Assembly: GCA_046351325.1 (NCBI GenBank)
Contig: JAXLYR010000004.1
Coordinates: 620,001-684,000, forward strand
Reading direction: 5' to 3'
Source: Xiheicaenibacterium sp046351325
GTDB taxonomy: Bacteria > Myxococcota_A > Polyangia > Polyangiales > Polyangiaceae
Length of the DNA stretch: 64,000 nt
Both the position numbers and the translations under genes were made by a program. The first letter of the stretch is position 1, and the number at the start of each line of letters is the position of its first letter. The notes beneath the pieces are model-generated. The model was not told the origin of the DNA. It ran no database searches and was given only the letters and a program-made list of their open reading frames with translations. Positions 1-8,627 of this stretch are shown one piece after another.

Positions 1-1407
1 ATGGGGACCAACCACGGCGGGGTCTGGCAGGACTTCATGTACCCGCGCGACATGAACGTCCTCACCCAATCGATGCAGTACGCCTCGCGCACGATCCGTC
101 GCGGCGCGCTCCCGCTCGAGGTCGACGGCGGCGTGGCCAAGATCAGCGACGTGCTCTCGGGGTCGTCGAGTCGGCTCACGAGCGGCCTCGCGAGCAAGAT
201 GAACCTCTTGCGCGCGCTCGACGTCTCGTTCTACCTCGCGCACCACCGCGGCGGTCACCTCGGCAACTACGGCGAGTGTGACGGCAACGGCACCGACGGG
301 CAGACAGCGCAGCTCTCGCGGATGCCGACCATCGATCAGGTGATGGCCTGGTCGAACTCGTTCTATCCGGATCTCGGCTCCATCAAGGAGCGCTCGCTCG
401 TAATTGGCAATCAAGGAATGAGCGCCAATTGGTCGAGCCCCAGCACGCACACCGGGGACGTCCAGAACATCACGCCCGAATACGACTCTCGCGCGCTCTT
501 CAACAAGGTGTTCGTGCCCCCGACGGACCCAGCCGAGAAGCGACCGATCATCGTCGACCGCGTGATGGACGACTATCGCAGGCTGCGCGACTCGAATCGG
601 CGTTTGTCGGCCGCGGACAAGCAGCGCCTCGAGGATCATCTGCAGCGCCTCGACGAGCTCGATCGCAAGCTCAACGTCGTCGTCGAGTGCGGCACCATCC
701 AGCCCCCGACGATGACGTCGACCGACTATTGGCAAAACGCGGATTACGCCATCAACCCCGACGCCCAAAAGGGGTTTTGGCAGCTCATGAACGACGTCAT
801 CGTCGCCGCGTTCTCGTGCGACACGAGCCGGATCGCGACGATGCTGATCGGCGACATCTTCTCGAACACCGGGGGTGACTGGCATCAAGACGTCGCCCAT
901 CAAGCCAACGTCGACGCGGCGAAGCACGAGCTGCTCTGGCGCTCGCACCAGCTCTTCTTCGAAGACGTGTTCCTCGATCTCGCGGCGAAGCTCGACAGCT
1001 TCACCGACTCCGATGGAAATACGCTGCTCGACAACACGCTGCTCCAGTGGACGCAGGAGTCCGGGCCGTCGACGCACGACCCGCTCGAGATGCCCGTCGT
1101 GACCGCGGGCAGCGCGGGCGGCTATCTGACGACTGGCAGCTACGTGGATTACCGCGACCTGGAGAAGCCGGGCGCCGTCGCCAATGGCCAATACCTCGTA
1201 AGCTCCAATATCGGGCTCCTCTACAACCAGTGGCTCGGCACGGTGCTCCAGGCCATGGGCCTCTCTCCGAGCGAATACGAGACTGGGCCCTATGGGGGAT
1301 ATGGCCTCTACATCGAGTGCACCGAGGGCTGGTATTCCGGATATGGCAAATACACGGACGCCGACCGCGCGGTGATGGGCGAGGTCCTGCCCTATCTCAA
1401 GGCCTGA
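1..1407 (+). CDS. DUF1552 domain protein, 5' end cut by the window
   Basis: The 468 visible residues read as a DUF1552 protein, a family of exported proteins common in Myxococcota and Planctomycetes whose biochemical role is not established. Family-like features are the N-terminal TNHGGVWQDFMYP stretch, the His-rich AHHRGGHLGN segment near residue 80, and the C-terminal half with WTQESG and YNQWLGTVLQAMG. An ATG lies at base 1, but family members normally begin with a Tat signal and a leader of several dozen residues that are missing here. The true start therefore probably lies upstream of the window. The stop at 1405-1407 sits 4 bases from the 3' end of a convergent radical SAM gene. No catalytic residues can be assigned by eye. 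Confidence 0.8.
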   Translation: MGTNHGGVWQDFMYPRDMNVLTQSMQYASRTIRRGALPLEVDGGVAKISDVLSGSSSRLTSGLASKMNLLRALDVSFYLAHHRGGHLGNYGECDGNGTDGQTAQLSRMPTIDQVMAWSNSFYPDLGSIKERSLVIGNQGMSANWSSPSTHTGDVQNITPEYDSRALFNKVFVPPTDPAEKRPIIVDRVMDDYRRLRDSNRRLSAADKQRLEDHLQRLDELDRKLNVVVECGTIQPPTMTSTDYWQNADYAINPDAQKGFWQLMNDVIVAAFSCDTSRIATMLIGDIFSNTGGDWHQDVAHQANVDAAKHELLWRSHQLFFEDVFLDLAAKLDSFTDSDGNTLLDNTLLQWTQESGPSTHDPLEMPVVTAGSAGGYLTTGSYVDYRDLEKPGAVANGQYLVSSNIGLLYNQWLGTVLQAMGLSPSEYETGPYGGYGLYIECTEGWYSGYGKYTDADRAVMGEVLPYLKA

Positions 1408-1411
1408 TCAA

Positions 1412-2071
1412 TCAGGGCTGCCAACCCACGAAGGGGAAGCGCGCGGACTCCAAAGACGCGAGCTCGCGCCGCGCGAGCGCCCTGTGCGGCTCGACCATTT
1501 CGGGGTTGGGCTGGACGCTCGGCGCCGCGGCGCGCCCCTCGGCCGACGCGATCACGATGCGCGCGGCCGTCGCGCCGAGGGCCTTCACGACGCGCGCGAT
1601 CTCGACGAGGTGTCGGTAGTTCGAGCGCGTCGCGACGACCTGTACGCCGACCTGAACGCGCGCCCGCGCGGCGTTCGCGATGCCCGTGCAGGTCTGCTTG
1701 AAGCTGCCCTCTACCGCGGTGTGGTAGTCGTGCATCGCCGCGTTCGACCCGAAGAGCGTCGCCTCGATCGCGAGTCGGCCAGCGCCCGCCGCGAGCAGCT
1801 CTTCCAAATAGGCGCGGTACGCGAGCCTGCGCGCGTTCGTCTGGACGATGATCCGTGGCGCGCCGCGCTCGCGAGCCAGGGCGATCCACTTGGGGAGCTC
1901 GGGCGCGAGCGTGGGCTCGCCGCCCGTGAACGCGATCGCCTCATCGTCAGTCGCCTTGACGATCAGCTCCTCGACGCCTTCGAACCGCCGCGGTGGCTCC
2001 CGATCGGCAGCCCCGATTGGGCACGTGATACAGGCGTTGTTGCACGCGGCTCCCAAGAAGATTCGGTGCAC
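1412..2071 (-). CDS. short radical SAM protein without SPASM domain
   Basis: A 219-residue radical SAM core. The cluster motif is C10-NNA-C14-IT-C17, and the SAM-contacting motif FTGGEPT follows. The segment VVATRSNYRHL resembles a motif shared with the other radical SAM proteins in this window. There is no cysteine-rich SPASM or twitch tail, so auxiliary Fe-S clusters are unlikely. I chose the GTG at 2071 because it lies 4 bases after the stop of the upstream lipoprotein gene on the same strand, which suggests translational coupling. The open frame extends further upstream, but that part overlaps the lipoprotein gene and does not resemble radical SAM sequence. The substrate is unknown. Peptide modification is inferred only from closeness to the Hxs-type operon. 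Confidence 0.72.
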   Translation of the reverse strand: MHRIFLGAACNNACITCPIGAADREPPRRFEGVEELIVKATDDEAIAFTGGEPTLAPELPKWIALARERGAPRIIVQTNARRLAYRAYLEELLAAGAGRLAIEATLFGSNAAMHDYHTAVEGSFKQTCTGIANAARARVQVGVQVVATRSNYRHLVEIARVVKALGATAARIVIASAEGRAAAPSVQPNPEMVEPHRALARRELASLESARFPFVGWQP

Positions 2072-2075
2072 GGCC

Positions 2076-2921
2076 TCAACCCGACGATGGGGCGATGAGG
2101 AGATAGGTGAGCGTGTCGGGGACGACCGTCGCGGAGCGGGCGCCGAACTCTGTCGGGGGCGCTCCGAAGCTACCAGTGACCGTGATTTCGCCCGGCTGAA
2201 GATCGAGGAGCAGCGCCGCGCCCTGAGCGTCCGTGTCGAGAGCGCCAGGGGAGGGGAGCTGGCCTCGATAATATTGGAGCTCAAACTGATCATCGACCGG
2301 CGTCGCCGTGAACGTGAGCCCGCGGGCGCTCACGCCATCGCAGCCGAGCCCAACGGCGATGACGCGGCAGCGGCCAGGCTGCTCGGTGAGACCCGCGGCC
2401 GTGAGCACCGTGCTGAAGTCGGCGGGCGACAGGAGCGCGATGTCCTGTTGAGCGAACGGCGTGTTGATGGCTTTCGGCAGAATGACCCGCGTCGGGATCA
2501 GGTTCGTGGCCTGGATGAGGAGATACCCGTCGAACGAAGGCTGGGCCTCGACGGTCACGATGCCGGCGGCGTCAGGGCCGGTGAGCCCCGCGGGTATGGG
2601 GTTCGCGCAGGCGTTGTCCGCTCCAGCGCAGAGCTCGACCGTGAGCTGCTCGGGTGTCGTTATGGGGTTGAGCCGATAGGTCCACGTCGCCGAGGCTTGG
2701 TCGGCAAAGCCCTCCCCGACGCAGCTCCACTCGGGCGGCAGCGAGCCACCTTGTCCGCCCGTTCCTGGCGCGCCACCGGAGCCTGCTCCGCCGCCACCGG
2801 ACCCACCCGTCGGCTCGACGCTCGAGCTGCACGCCGCGAGGAGCGCGCTCACGAGAGCCAGCGTTTGCATCCCGCTTCGCAACGCGCTCGAGCGACTGAA
2901 GAGTCCGGTGGGGTACTGCAT
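2076..2921 (-). CDS. predicted lipoprotein with Gly-rich linker, unknown function
   Basis: A 281-residue predicted exported lipoprotein. A hydrophobic stretch around residues 18-31 (QTLALVSALLAAC) ends in a lipobox-like LLAAC, followed by a Ser/Gly-rich linker of about 30 residues. The C-terminal part (about 65-281) looks like a beta-rich extracellular domain with paired cysteines. I recognise no catalytic motif. The ATG at 2921 has a good ribosome binding site (GAGGAGG) 8 bases upstream; an alternative ATG at 2870 would start directly at the signal peptide. It is immediately upstream of the short radical SAM gene on the same strand and diverges, with a 41-base gap, from the radical SAM gene at 2963. 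It could be a surface or substrate partner of the locus, but nothing in the sequence proves this. Confidence 0.6.
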   Translation of the reverse strand: MQYPTGLFSRSSALRSGMQTLALVSALLAACSSSVEPTGGSGGGGAGSGGAPGTGGQGGSLPPEWSCVGEGFADQASATWTYRLNPITTPEQLTVELCAGADNACANPIPAGLTGPDAAGIVTVEAQPSFDGYLLIQATNLIPTRVILPKAINTPFAQQDIALLSPADFSTVLTAAGLTEQPGRCRVIAVGLGCDGVSARGLTFTATPVDDQFELQYYRGQLPSPGALDTDAQGAALLLDLQPGEITVTGSFGAPPTEFGARSATVVPDTLTYLLIAPSSG

Positions 2922-2962
2922 CAGCGAGCCTCCTCGCTCATGGTAATACGGGACTCGAGCCC

Positions 2963-3874
2963 ATGGCCCTGCTCGACGTGGTTCTTGGGTACGACTGCAA
3001 CCTCGCTTGCAGCTACTGCACGATCACGCGGGCGATGCGTGAGCGCTCGATCCCGGCAAATCGGGTCGCGCTCGAGATCGATCGAGCTGCGGCGCGCGGC
3101 TATCGGGACGTGGCCTTCACGGGCGGCGAGCCGACCATCTTCAAGGAGCTCCCCGCCCTCGTTCGACACGCGCGACGGCGCGGCTTCGAACACGTGAAGG
3201 TCGCGTCGAACGGCCTTCGCTATGCGCACGCGCCGTACCTCGATCACCTCGTCGAGGCCGGGGTCGATCGCTTCCACGTCTCGATCCATGCGCGGAGCGA
3301 CGCTGACTACGAGCGCGTCGTCCGCCGCGAAGACACGGCGAAGCTCCGCCGCGCGGCGCTCGAGAACCTCGTCGCCCGCGGCCTCGATCCGGTCGCGGAC
3401 CTCATCGTGAAGAACGACACGAAGGACGAGCTCACCGAGTGGATCGAGGACCTGCGCGCGCTCGGCCTGCGGCGCTTCGCGCTGTGGCTCGTGTCGCTCA
3501 CCGACGAGAACGCGGCGAACGTCGAGCAGCTCCCGCGCATCACCGAGCTCGCGCCGCACCTCGTCCGCGCGTTCGAGGCCGCGCGCCGCGGGGGCTACGA
3601 GGTCGTGTCGCTCCACGTGCCGAGATGCTTTGTGCCCCAACATATTTCGCACGTCGCGCACCCGGGCGCCGACGCCGTCACGGTCGTCACCCCCGAGGCC
3701 GTCTTCGAGCTCAAGGACTCGCGCCTCGGCGGCGGAGTTCGCCCGGAGGCTTGCAGGCGCTGCGCGTTCTACGACGCATGCCCAGGGCTCCGCGCCGACT
3801 ACGTCGCGCGCTTCGGCGACGCCGAGGTCCAACCCATCGAGCCGACTGCCACCACGCGAGGTGAGACCCCATGA
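2963..3874 (+). CDS. radical SAM enzyme, first gene of the Hxs-type operon
   Basis: A 303-residue radical SAM protein. The [4Fe-4S] motif is at the extreme N-terminus (C12-NLA-C16-SY-C19), followed by FTGGEPT and a VSIHARSD strand. The C-terminal part has CRRCAFYDACPG (about residues 268-279), the kind of cysteine cluster that binds one auxiliary Fe-S cluster in twitch-type enzymes. ATG at 2963 is chosen because it leaves the usual 11 residues before the first cluster cysteine. Its stop overlaps the ATG of the HExxH hydroxylase gene by 4 bases (ATGA), so the two are probably co-translated. Reaction and substrate are not known. The context suggests modification of the His-Gly-Ser repeat peptide encoded downstream. 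Confidence 0.85.
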   Translation: MALLDVVLGYDCNLACSYCTITRAMRERSIPANRVALEIDRAAARGYRDVAFTGGEPTIFKELPALVRHARRRGFEHVKVASNGLRYAHAPYLDHLVEAGVDRFHVSIHARSDADYERVVRREDTAKLRRAALENLVARGLDPVADLIVKNDTKDELTEWIEDLRALGLRRFALWLVSLTDENAANVEQLPRITELAPHLVRAFEAARRGGYEVVSLHVPRCFVPQHISHVAHPGADAVTVVTPEAVFELKDSRLGGGVRPEACRRCAFYDACPGLRADYVARFGDAEVQPIEPTATTRGETP

Positions 3875-5043
3875 ACGCCGAGTCCTTCGAGCTCACGATC
3901 CCCTCGCCGGGGTCGACGACGTCCCAGCGCATCCTGTCGCTCGCGATCCAGCAGTCGGCGCACGAGCTCCTTCGCCTCGAGCCTGTGCCGGGTGCGTCGC
4001 GCGCGTCGACCGAGTCCGTCGTGCGCGCTCGGGCAGCGTTCGCGGCGGTCGCGCGCAAGACCCCGGGCGCGCTCTTCGCGTCCCTCCGCAGGCCGACGGT
4101 CTCGGCGCTCCTGCGATGTCAGCGCGATCGAACCGATCTCGCACGCGCGGCTCGCATCCAGATGGAGCTCGTCGCGACGTTGCTCCTCGACCTCGCGCTC
4201 TTCGACGTCCTCGAGGCTCCGGTGCGGGTCGAGGGCGAGCTCCCTCGCGAGCTCCTGTCGATCACGCACACGCGCTCCGCCGCGGTCACGAGCGACGTCC
4301 TCGTCTTTCGCAGCGGCTCGATCGAGGGCGTGGCATTTCGCGAGGGCAGCGCGCCGTACACGCTCGTCGACGGCGGCGTGTGGCTCGCGGAGCGCGACAA
4401 CAACCCCATCTCGATGTTCGAGGCCCACCCCGACAAACACGGCAACGCGATCGATCTCGGCGGCAAGCCTGCGAGCGACTGGGTCACGTCGCTGCGCGAC
4501 TCGCTCGCGCTCATCGCAGAGCACCTGCCCGAGCTCCGACGCGAGCTCGATCAGTTCTCGCAGCTCGTCGTGCCCGTCGGTTACCACGCCGAGCGCCACG
4601 AGAGCGCCTCGTACCGCGAGGCCATCGGCACGATCTACATGACCTTGCATCCTCACCTCATGACCATGGCCGAGGCCGTCATTCACGAGGGTTCGCACAA
4701 CAAGCTGAACGCCTTCTTCGAGACCGACGAGGTCCTCTTGAACGGCGACTCTCCGCTCTACACGTCGCCCGTTCGACCGGACCCGCGCCCGCTCCGCGGC
4801 GTGCTGCTCGCGGTGCATGCCTTCATCCCCGTCGCGCGCCTCTACGAGAAGATGGTCGACGCCCGCGACGCGCGCGTGAACCCGTCGTTCCTCTCACGCT
4901 TCGAGGCCGTTCGACGCATCAACGCCGAGGGCTTCAAGCTGCTCGCCGAGCACGCGCGCCCCACGGCGAAGGGGCGCTCCTTGATGGATGAGCTCGCGCG
5001 CTGGATCGCGCACTACGAGCGATACTCCGCGCCCGCAGGTTGA
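3871..5043 (+). CDS. HExxH-motif protein, putative peptide beta-hydroxylase
   Basis: A 390-residue protein with H272-E273-G-S-H276 in the context MAEAVIHEGSHNKLN. This fits the family annotated as HEXXH motif domain or aKG-HExxH-type peptide beta-hydroxylase, found beside radical SAM RiPP maturases. Members are iron enzymes, not proteases, despite the protease-like motif. The following segments LLNGDSPLYTSP and RPLRGVLLAVHAFIPVARLYE also fit: after the motif comes a loop, then a helix carrying a further His (VHAF). It overlaps the upstream radical SAM gene by 4 bases and is 39 bases from the next radical SAM gene. The inferred role is hydroxylation of a side chain of the repeat peptide, possibly His or Ser. 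Which residue is modified cannot be told from sequence. Confidence 0.75.
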   Translation: MNAESFELTIPSPGSTTSQRILSLAIQQSAHELLRLEPVPGASRASTESVVRARAAFAAVARKTPGALFASLRRPTVSALLRCQRDRTDLARAARIQMELVATLLLDLALFDVLEAPVRVEGELPRELLSITHTRSAAVTSDVLVFRSGSIEGVAFREGSAPYTLVDGGVWLAERDNNPISMFEAHPDKHGNAIDLGGKPASDWVTSLRDSLALIAEHLPELRRELDQFSQLVVPVGYHAERHESASYREAIGTIYMTLHPHLMTMAEAVIHEGSHNKLNAFFETDEVLLNGDSPLYTSPVRPDPRPLRGVLLAVHAFIPVARLYEKMVDARDARVNPSFLSRFEAVRRINAEGFKLLAEHARPTAKGRSLMDELARWIAHYERYSAPAG

Positions 5044-5082
5044 CGACCACGCACGCGCCGCCTCATCCTTGAGCGAGGGCTC

Positions 5083-6315
5083 GTGGCGAACATCGGCTAC
5101 ATCCAGGTCGTCCGCCACTGCAACCACTTCTGCGGCTTCTGTTCGAACCCGACGACGCCCTACGTCCACACGCTCGACTCGATGAAGCTGCTCGTCGACG
5201 ACCTCGTCGACCGCGGCTACTTCGGCGTGATCCTCACCGGTGGCGAGCCCTCGCTCCACCCCGATTTGCCGGCGATCGCCTCGTACGCGTCGAAGCGCGG
5301 GCTGCACGTCCGCATGATCACGAACGGCTGGCGCCTCAGCGATCCGAGCTTCGCGCAGCAGATGGCCGACGCAGGGCTCGAGCTCGCGCATGTGTCGATC
5401 TACTCGGTCCGCCCCGAGATCGAGGAGCGCCTGCGCGGCCTACCGAACACGCTCGAGCGGGCCTTCGGGGCGCTCGAGAGCGCGCATCGCGCCGGCATCG
5501 AGCTCAACATCAACTCGGTCATCAACAAGCTGAACGCTGACCATTTGCACGAGAACGTGCGCGTGATCGTCGAGCGTCACCCGTACGTGCGCCACTTCAT
5601 TTGGAACAACCTCGACCCGTCGATGGGCCGCGCCGAGGTCAACCAGACGCTCTTCACGCCGCGCCTCGCGGAGTTCGAGCGCTCGCTCGATCTCGCGATG
5701 CGGTTCCTCCACAAGTCGGGCCGGACCTTCCGCGTCGAGAAGGTCCCGCTCTGCTACATGACCGACTTCGCGTGGGCGAGCACCGAGACCCGCAAGATCG
5801 TCAAAGGCGAGGAGCGCGTCGTCCACTTCCTCGATGACAAGCAGACGGTGCGGCAGACCGATTGGGAGCATCTCTACGCGCCCGGTTGCTCGGTGTGCAC
5901 GCTGCGGACGATCTGCGGTGGGCTCTTCGATCGAGGGCGCGGCTACGACCCCGCGGAGCTCTCGCCGGTCTTCGTTTCGCGTGACGCCATCGTCGAGACC
6001 ATCCTGCGCGATCCGCGCGATCCGAGCTTCCAATTCAAGGATCTCGACGCGTGGCGCGCCGACTTCGAGAAGCGGATCGAAGAGTCTCGTCGAGCCCTCG
6101 CGTCGACCCCGTCCAAAGAGGGCGAGCCTCCTCGCGACGACCGCGCCCCGCCCGTGGGAGCGATCACCGAGCAGAGCGTGCGCCTCTACGAGTCGAAGCG
6201 CAGGTCCGAAGCTCGCCGCGCGCGCACGCTCGACATCGAGCAGGAGCGCGAAGCGCACGTGCATCTGCGCGTCGTCGGCGATGGAGAGGACGAGCCGCAG
6301 CGCCCGAACGAGTGA
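5083..6315 (+). CDS. radical SAM enzyme with C-terminal cysteine cluster
   Basis: A 410-residue radical SAM protein starting at GTG 5083. The cluster motif is C13-NHF-C17-GF-C20, followed by LTGGEPS and INSVINKLNADHL, a motif shared with the paralogues in this window. A CSVCTLRTICGG segment near residues 271-282 suggests an auxiliary cluster. The tail from about residue 330 is charged and helical (DLDAWRADFEKRIEESRR) and ends in a low-complexity region. It occupies the place where classical Hxs loci have HxsC, the second radical SAM maturase. The first motif (FCSNPTT) is loosely HxsC-like, but I cannot assign it to that family. It lies 39 bases after the hydroxylase gene and 31 bases before hxsD. 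Confidence 0.82.
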   Translation: MANIGYIQVVRHCNHFCGFCSNPTTPYVHTLDSMKLLVDDLVDRGYFGVILTGGEPSLHPDLPAIASYASKRGLHVRMITNGWRLSDPSFAQQMADAGLELAHVSIYSVRPEIEERLRGLPNTLERAFGALESAHRAGIELNINSVINKLNADHLHENVRVIVERHPYVRHFIWNNLDPSMGRAEVNQTLFTPRLAEFERSLDLAMRFLHKSGRTFRVEKVPLCYMTDFAWASTETRKIVKGEERVVHFLDDKQTVRQTDWEHLYAPGCSVCTLRTICGGLFDRGRGYDPAELSPVFVSRDAIVETILRDPRDPSFQFKDLDAWRADFEKRIEESRRALASTPSKEGEPPRDDRAPPVGAITEQSVRLYESKRRSEARRARTLDIEQEREAHVHLRVVGDGEDEPQRPNE

Positions 6316-6346
6316 CTGGCCCGAGGCTTTATCCTACGCTGCGCCC

Positions 6347-6865
6347 GTGGATATCGCTGTCAGCTACGGCCCAGGCTCGGTGAGCTTCGAACTCGACGAA
6401 GACTTCTACCCGAAGGATGCGATCTACGGCGCAGCCTACGTCTTCATCGATCGGTGTTACGTCCACCTCGATCGCGCGACCGTCGCCGAGGGCGCGAAGC
6501 CTCGCGTGCGCGTGACGCTCCGCCACAAGAAAGAGGGGCTCGACAACGCGGTCATCGCCGGCGAATTCGAGAACGAAGCGCTCAGCCAAGCGTGGCGCGT
6601 GCGCCTCGCGGCCGAGCACCGGCAGACCATCGAGGCCATCACCGCGAAGGCCCTCGCCGGCGCGGCGGGTCCGCCCGGCCTCGACGATTTGCTCGCGACC
6701 GACATCGGCGAGGGGAGCGCGTTCGACGATCCGCTCGGCATCGCGATGAGCTGGGAAGAGAAGTACGGCAAGAAGAAGGGCGACGCCGCGGGCGAGGAGA
6801 AGCCCGCCGAGGCGGCCTCGGGTGACGACAAGGGCCCGACCGACGCGAAGGACGACAAGCCGTGA
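6347..6865 (+). CDS. hxsD: HxsD-like protein (His-Xaa-Ser system)
   Basis: A 172-residue protein starting at GTG 6347. Its first 105 residues fit what I recall of the HxsD family: VSFELDEDFYPKDAIYGAAY, a short strand with DRCYVHLDR, then GEFENEALSQAWRVRLA and a helix ending EAITAKAL. HxsD proteins are small partners encoded next to HxsB, and their exact role is not settled; a precursor-binding role is plausible. The last 65 residues are a Lys/Glu/Asp-rich, probably disordered tail absent from typical HxsD proteins of about 100 residues. Its stop overlaps the GTG of the next gene by 4 bases (GTGA). Confidence 0.7.
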   Translation: MDIAVSYGPGSVSFELDEDFYPKDAIYGAAYVFIDRCYVHLDRATVAEGAKPRVRVTLRHKKEGLDNAVIAGEFENEALSQAWRVRLAAEHRQTIEAITAKALAGAAGPPGLDDLLATDIGEGSAFDDPLGIAMSWEEKYGKKKGDAAGEEKPAEAASGDDKGPTDAKDDKP

Positions 6866-7116
6866 TCGAGCTCCGCCTCCACGAAGAGCTCTACGACGGC
6901 TTCGCGGTCGACGAAGCGGCGAAGACCTACCGCCCGTACGCGAGCATCGACCTTTCTCGCGCTGATAAATACTACGTCGTCAAAGTAACGGCGGCGCCCG
7001 ACGCCGCCGAGGACGACCCGCCAGCCGCGCTCATCGCCGCAGAGCTCGCGAACTTCGCCCTCGGCAAGACCATCGAGCGCGCGCTCTCCGCCGCGCCCCA
7101 AGGAGGCTCCGAATGA
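6862..7116 (+). CDS. second, short HxsD-like protein
   Basis: An 84-residue protein starting at GTG 6862 and overlapping genes on both sides by 4 bases. It repeats the HxsD plan in shorter form: an LYDGFAVDEAAKTYRPYASI opening, a strand YYVVKVTA, an acidic loop, and AAELANFALGKTIERA, which parallels GEFENEAL in the preceding gene. I read it as an HxsD paralogue or HxsD-like partner. An alternative is a RiPP recognition-type small domain; the predicted strand-helix order does not settle this. Its place directly before hxsB suggests that it works with HxsB, perhaps in binding the precursor leader. Confidence 0.6.
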   Translation: MIELRLHEELYDGFAVDEAAKTYRPYASIDLSRADKYYVVKVTAAPDAAEDDPPAALIAAELANFALGKTIERALSAAPQGGSE

Positions 7117-8627
7117 CGACGCATGGTCCGCTCTTCGCCCTCGGCCGCGGCGCGCCCAAGTCGCCGCCGGATCTCTTGCCCGTGCGCGCTCGCCCGATCG
7201 CCGACGCGGTGCTCTTGACCAACCCCTTCGGTGACTGGACCTTCGTCGAGCGCGACGAGTTCGCGGCCCTCACGCGGGGCGAGCTCGAGCCCGGCTCTCC
7301 CCTCCACGAGAAGCTCCGCGCGAAGAACTTCCTCGTCTCGACGCTCGACGCCGCCAAAGAGGCCGAGCGCATCGCGCGCAAGAAGCGGTTCCTCGACTAC
7401 GGGCCGAACCTGCACCTCTGCATCGTCACGCTCCGTTGCAACGAGACCTGCGTCTATTGCCACGCGAGCCGCGCCGACATGGCCGCGACGAACACGGACA
7501 TGACCCCGGAGATCGGGGAGCGGATGGTCGACTTCATGCTGCAGTCGACCTCGCCGGCCGTGACGCTCGAGTTCCAGGGCGGCGAGCCGCTCGTGAACTT
7601 CCCGGTGATGAAGCACGTCATCGAATACGCCCTCGTGAAGAACCGGGCCTACGGCAAGCAGCTCGAGTTCACGATGGTCTCGAACCTCTCGCTGATGGAC
7701 GACGAGAAGCTCGCGTACCTCCTCGACCGCAAGGTCCAGATCTGCACGAGCATCGACGGCCCCGAGCCGCTCCACATCAAGCAGCGCGTGCTCTCGACGG
7801 GCAACTCGCACCGCATCACCGCCCAGTGGATCGAGCGGATCAACAAGGGCTACATCGACCTCGGGCTCGACCCGACGCTCTATCACGTCGAGGCTCTCCT
7901 CACGACCACGCGCGAGGCCCTGCGCTACCCGCGCGAGATCGTCGACACGTACGCGAACCTCGGGTGCCGAGCGATCTTCCTGCGGCCGATCGATCCGTTC
8001 GGCTTCGCCGACAAGACCGCGCGCGTCGTCGAGTACGACCGCAGCGCCTACAACGATTTCTATCGCGCCGCGGTCGAGCACATCCTGTCGAAGAACAAAG
8101 CTGGAGAGCAGCTCCTCGAGCGCTACGCGGCGATCTTCCTGACGAAGATCCTCGGCGACGACGATCCCAACTTCCTGGATATTCGCTCGCCGTGTGGCTC
8201 CGCGATCGGCGCGCTCGCCTACAACTACGACGGCCGCATCTTCTCGAGCGACGAGGGCCGCATGATCCACGAGATGGGGGACAGCTTCTTCCAGCTCGGG
8301 GATGTTCGGACCTCCACCTATCGCGAGATCATGAAGCACCCGACCGTGCGCGCGCTCGTGCTTGCTTCCATCCGCGAGGTCCAACCCGACTGCGTGAACT
8401 GCACCTACTCGAACTATTGCGGGGTGCAGCCCGAGCACAGCTATCGCGTGCTCGGCTCCATCTTCGGCCGCATGCGCGAGTCGACCACGTGCGCCGTCCA
8501 CAAGGGCATCCAGGACTTCCTGTTCGAGAAGCTCCGCCAGGACGATCCGTCGACGATCGAGATCCTCCGTCGTTGGATGACGGTGCGGCCCCGCAGCCAC
8601 TTCCTCCACGAATCCGCAGCTTCTTGA
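7113..8627 (+). CDS. hxsB: HxsB-like radical SAM/SPASM peptide maturase
   Basis: A 504-residue protein. Residues 1-105 are an N-terminal domain (NPFGDWTFVERDEFAAL). The radical SAM core follows with C109-NET-C113-VY-C116, LEFQGGEPLVNF and the CTSIDGPEPLH strand. A long SPASM-type C-terminus contains SPCGSAIG, CVNCTYSNYCGVQPEHSY and a final ESTTC, giving enough cysteines for two auxiliary clusters. The size, the N-terminal domain and the QPEHSY segment fit HxsB, the 6-SPASM maturase of His-Xaa-Ser systems. ATG 7113 overlaps the stop of the preceding gene (ATGA). The likely substrate is the His-Gly-Ser repeat peptide encoded 180 bases downstream. The type of crosslink or modification cannot be read from sequence. 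Confidence 0.82.
   Translation: MTTHGPLFALGRGAPKSPPDLLPVRARPIADAVLLTNPFGDWTFVERDEFAALTRGELEPGSPLHEKLRAKNFLVSTLDAAKEAERIARKKRFLDYGPNLHLCIVTLRCNETCVYCHASRADMAATNTDMTPEIGERMVDFMLQSTSPAVTLEFQGGEPLVNFPVMKHVIEYALVKNRAYGKQLEFTMVSNLSLMDDEKLAYLLDRKVQICTSIDGPEPLHIKQRVLSTGNSHRITAQWIERINKGYIDLGLDPTLYHVEALLTTTREALRYPREIVDTYANLGCRAIFLRPIDPFGFADKTARVVEYDRSAYNDFYRAAVEHILSKNKAGEQLLERYAAIFLTKILGDDDPNFLDIRSPCGSAIGALAYNYDGRIFSSDEGRMIHEMGDSFFQLGDVRTSTYREIMKHPTVRALVLASIREVQPDCVNCTYSNYCGVQPEHSYRVLGSIFGRMRESTTCAVHKGIQDFLFEKLRQDDPSTIEILRRWMTVRPRSHFLHESAAS

Noticed and set aside
1403..1416. Hairpin CCTGAT-CA-ATCAGG between convergent genes as a terminator
   Set aside because: The loop is only two bases, there is no T run, and most of it lies in the coding end of the DUF1552 gene.
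3871..5043. HExxH protein as a leader peptidase of the RiPP
   Set aside because: The sequence around the motif (AVIHEGSHNKLN) fits the radical SAM-associated hydroxylase family better than zincin proteases, and no third zinc ligand in a protease-like position is apparent.
5083..6315. Assignment of this radical SAM protein as HxsC
   Set aside because: The motif FCGFCSNP is only loosely similar to what I recall of HxsC, and the C-terminal cysteine cluster and tail do not decide it; left as an unassigned radical SAM protein.
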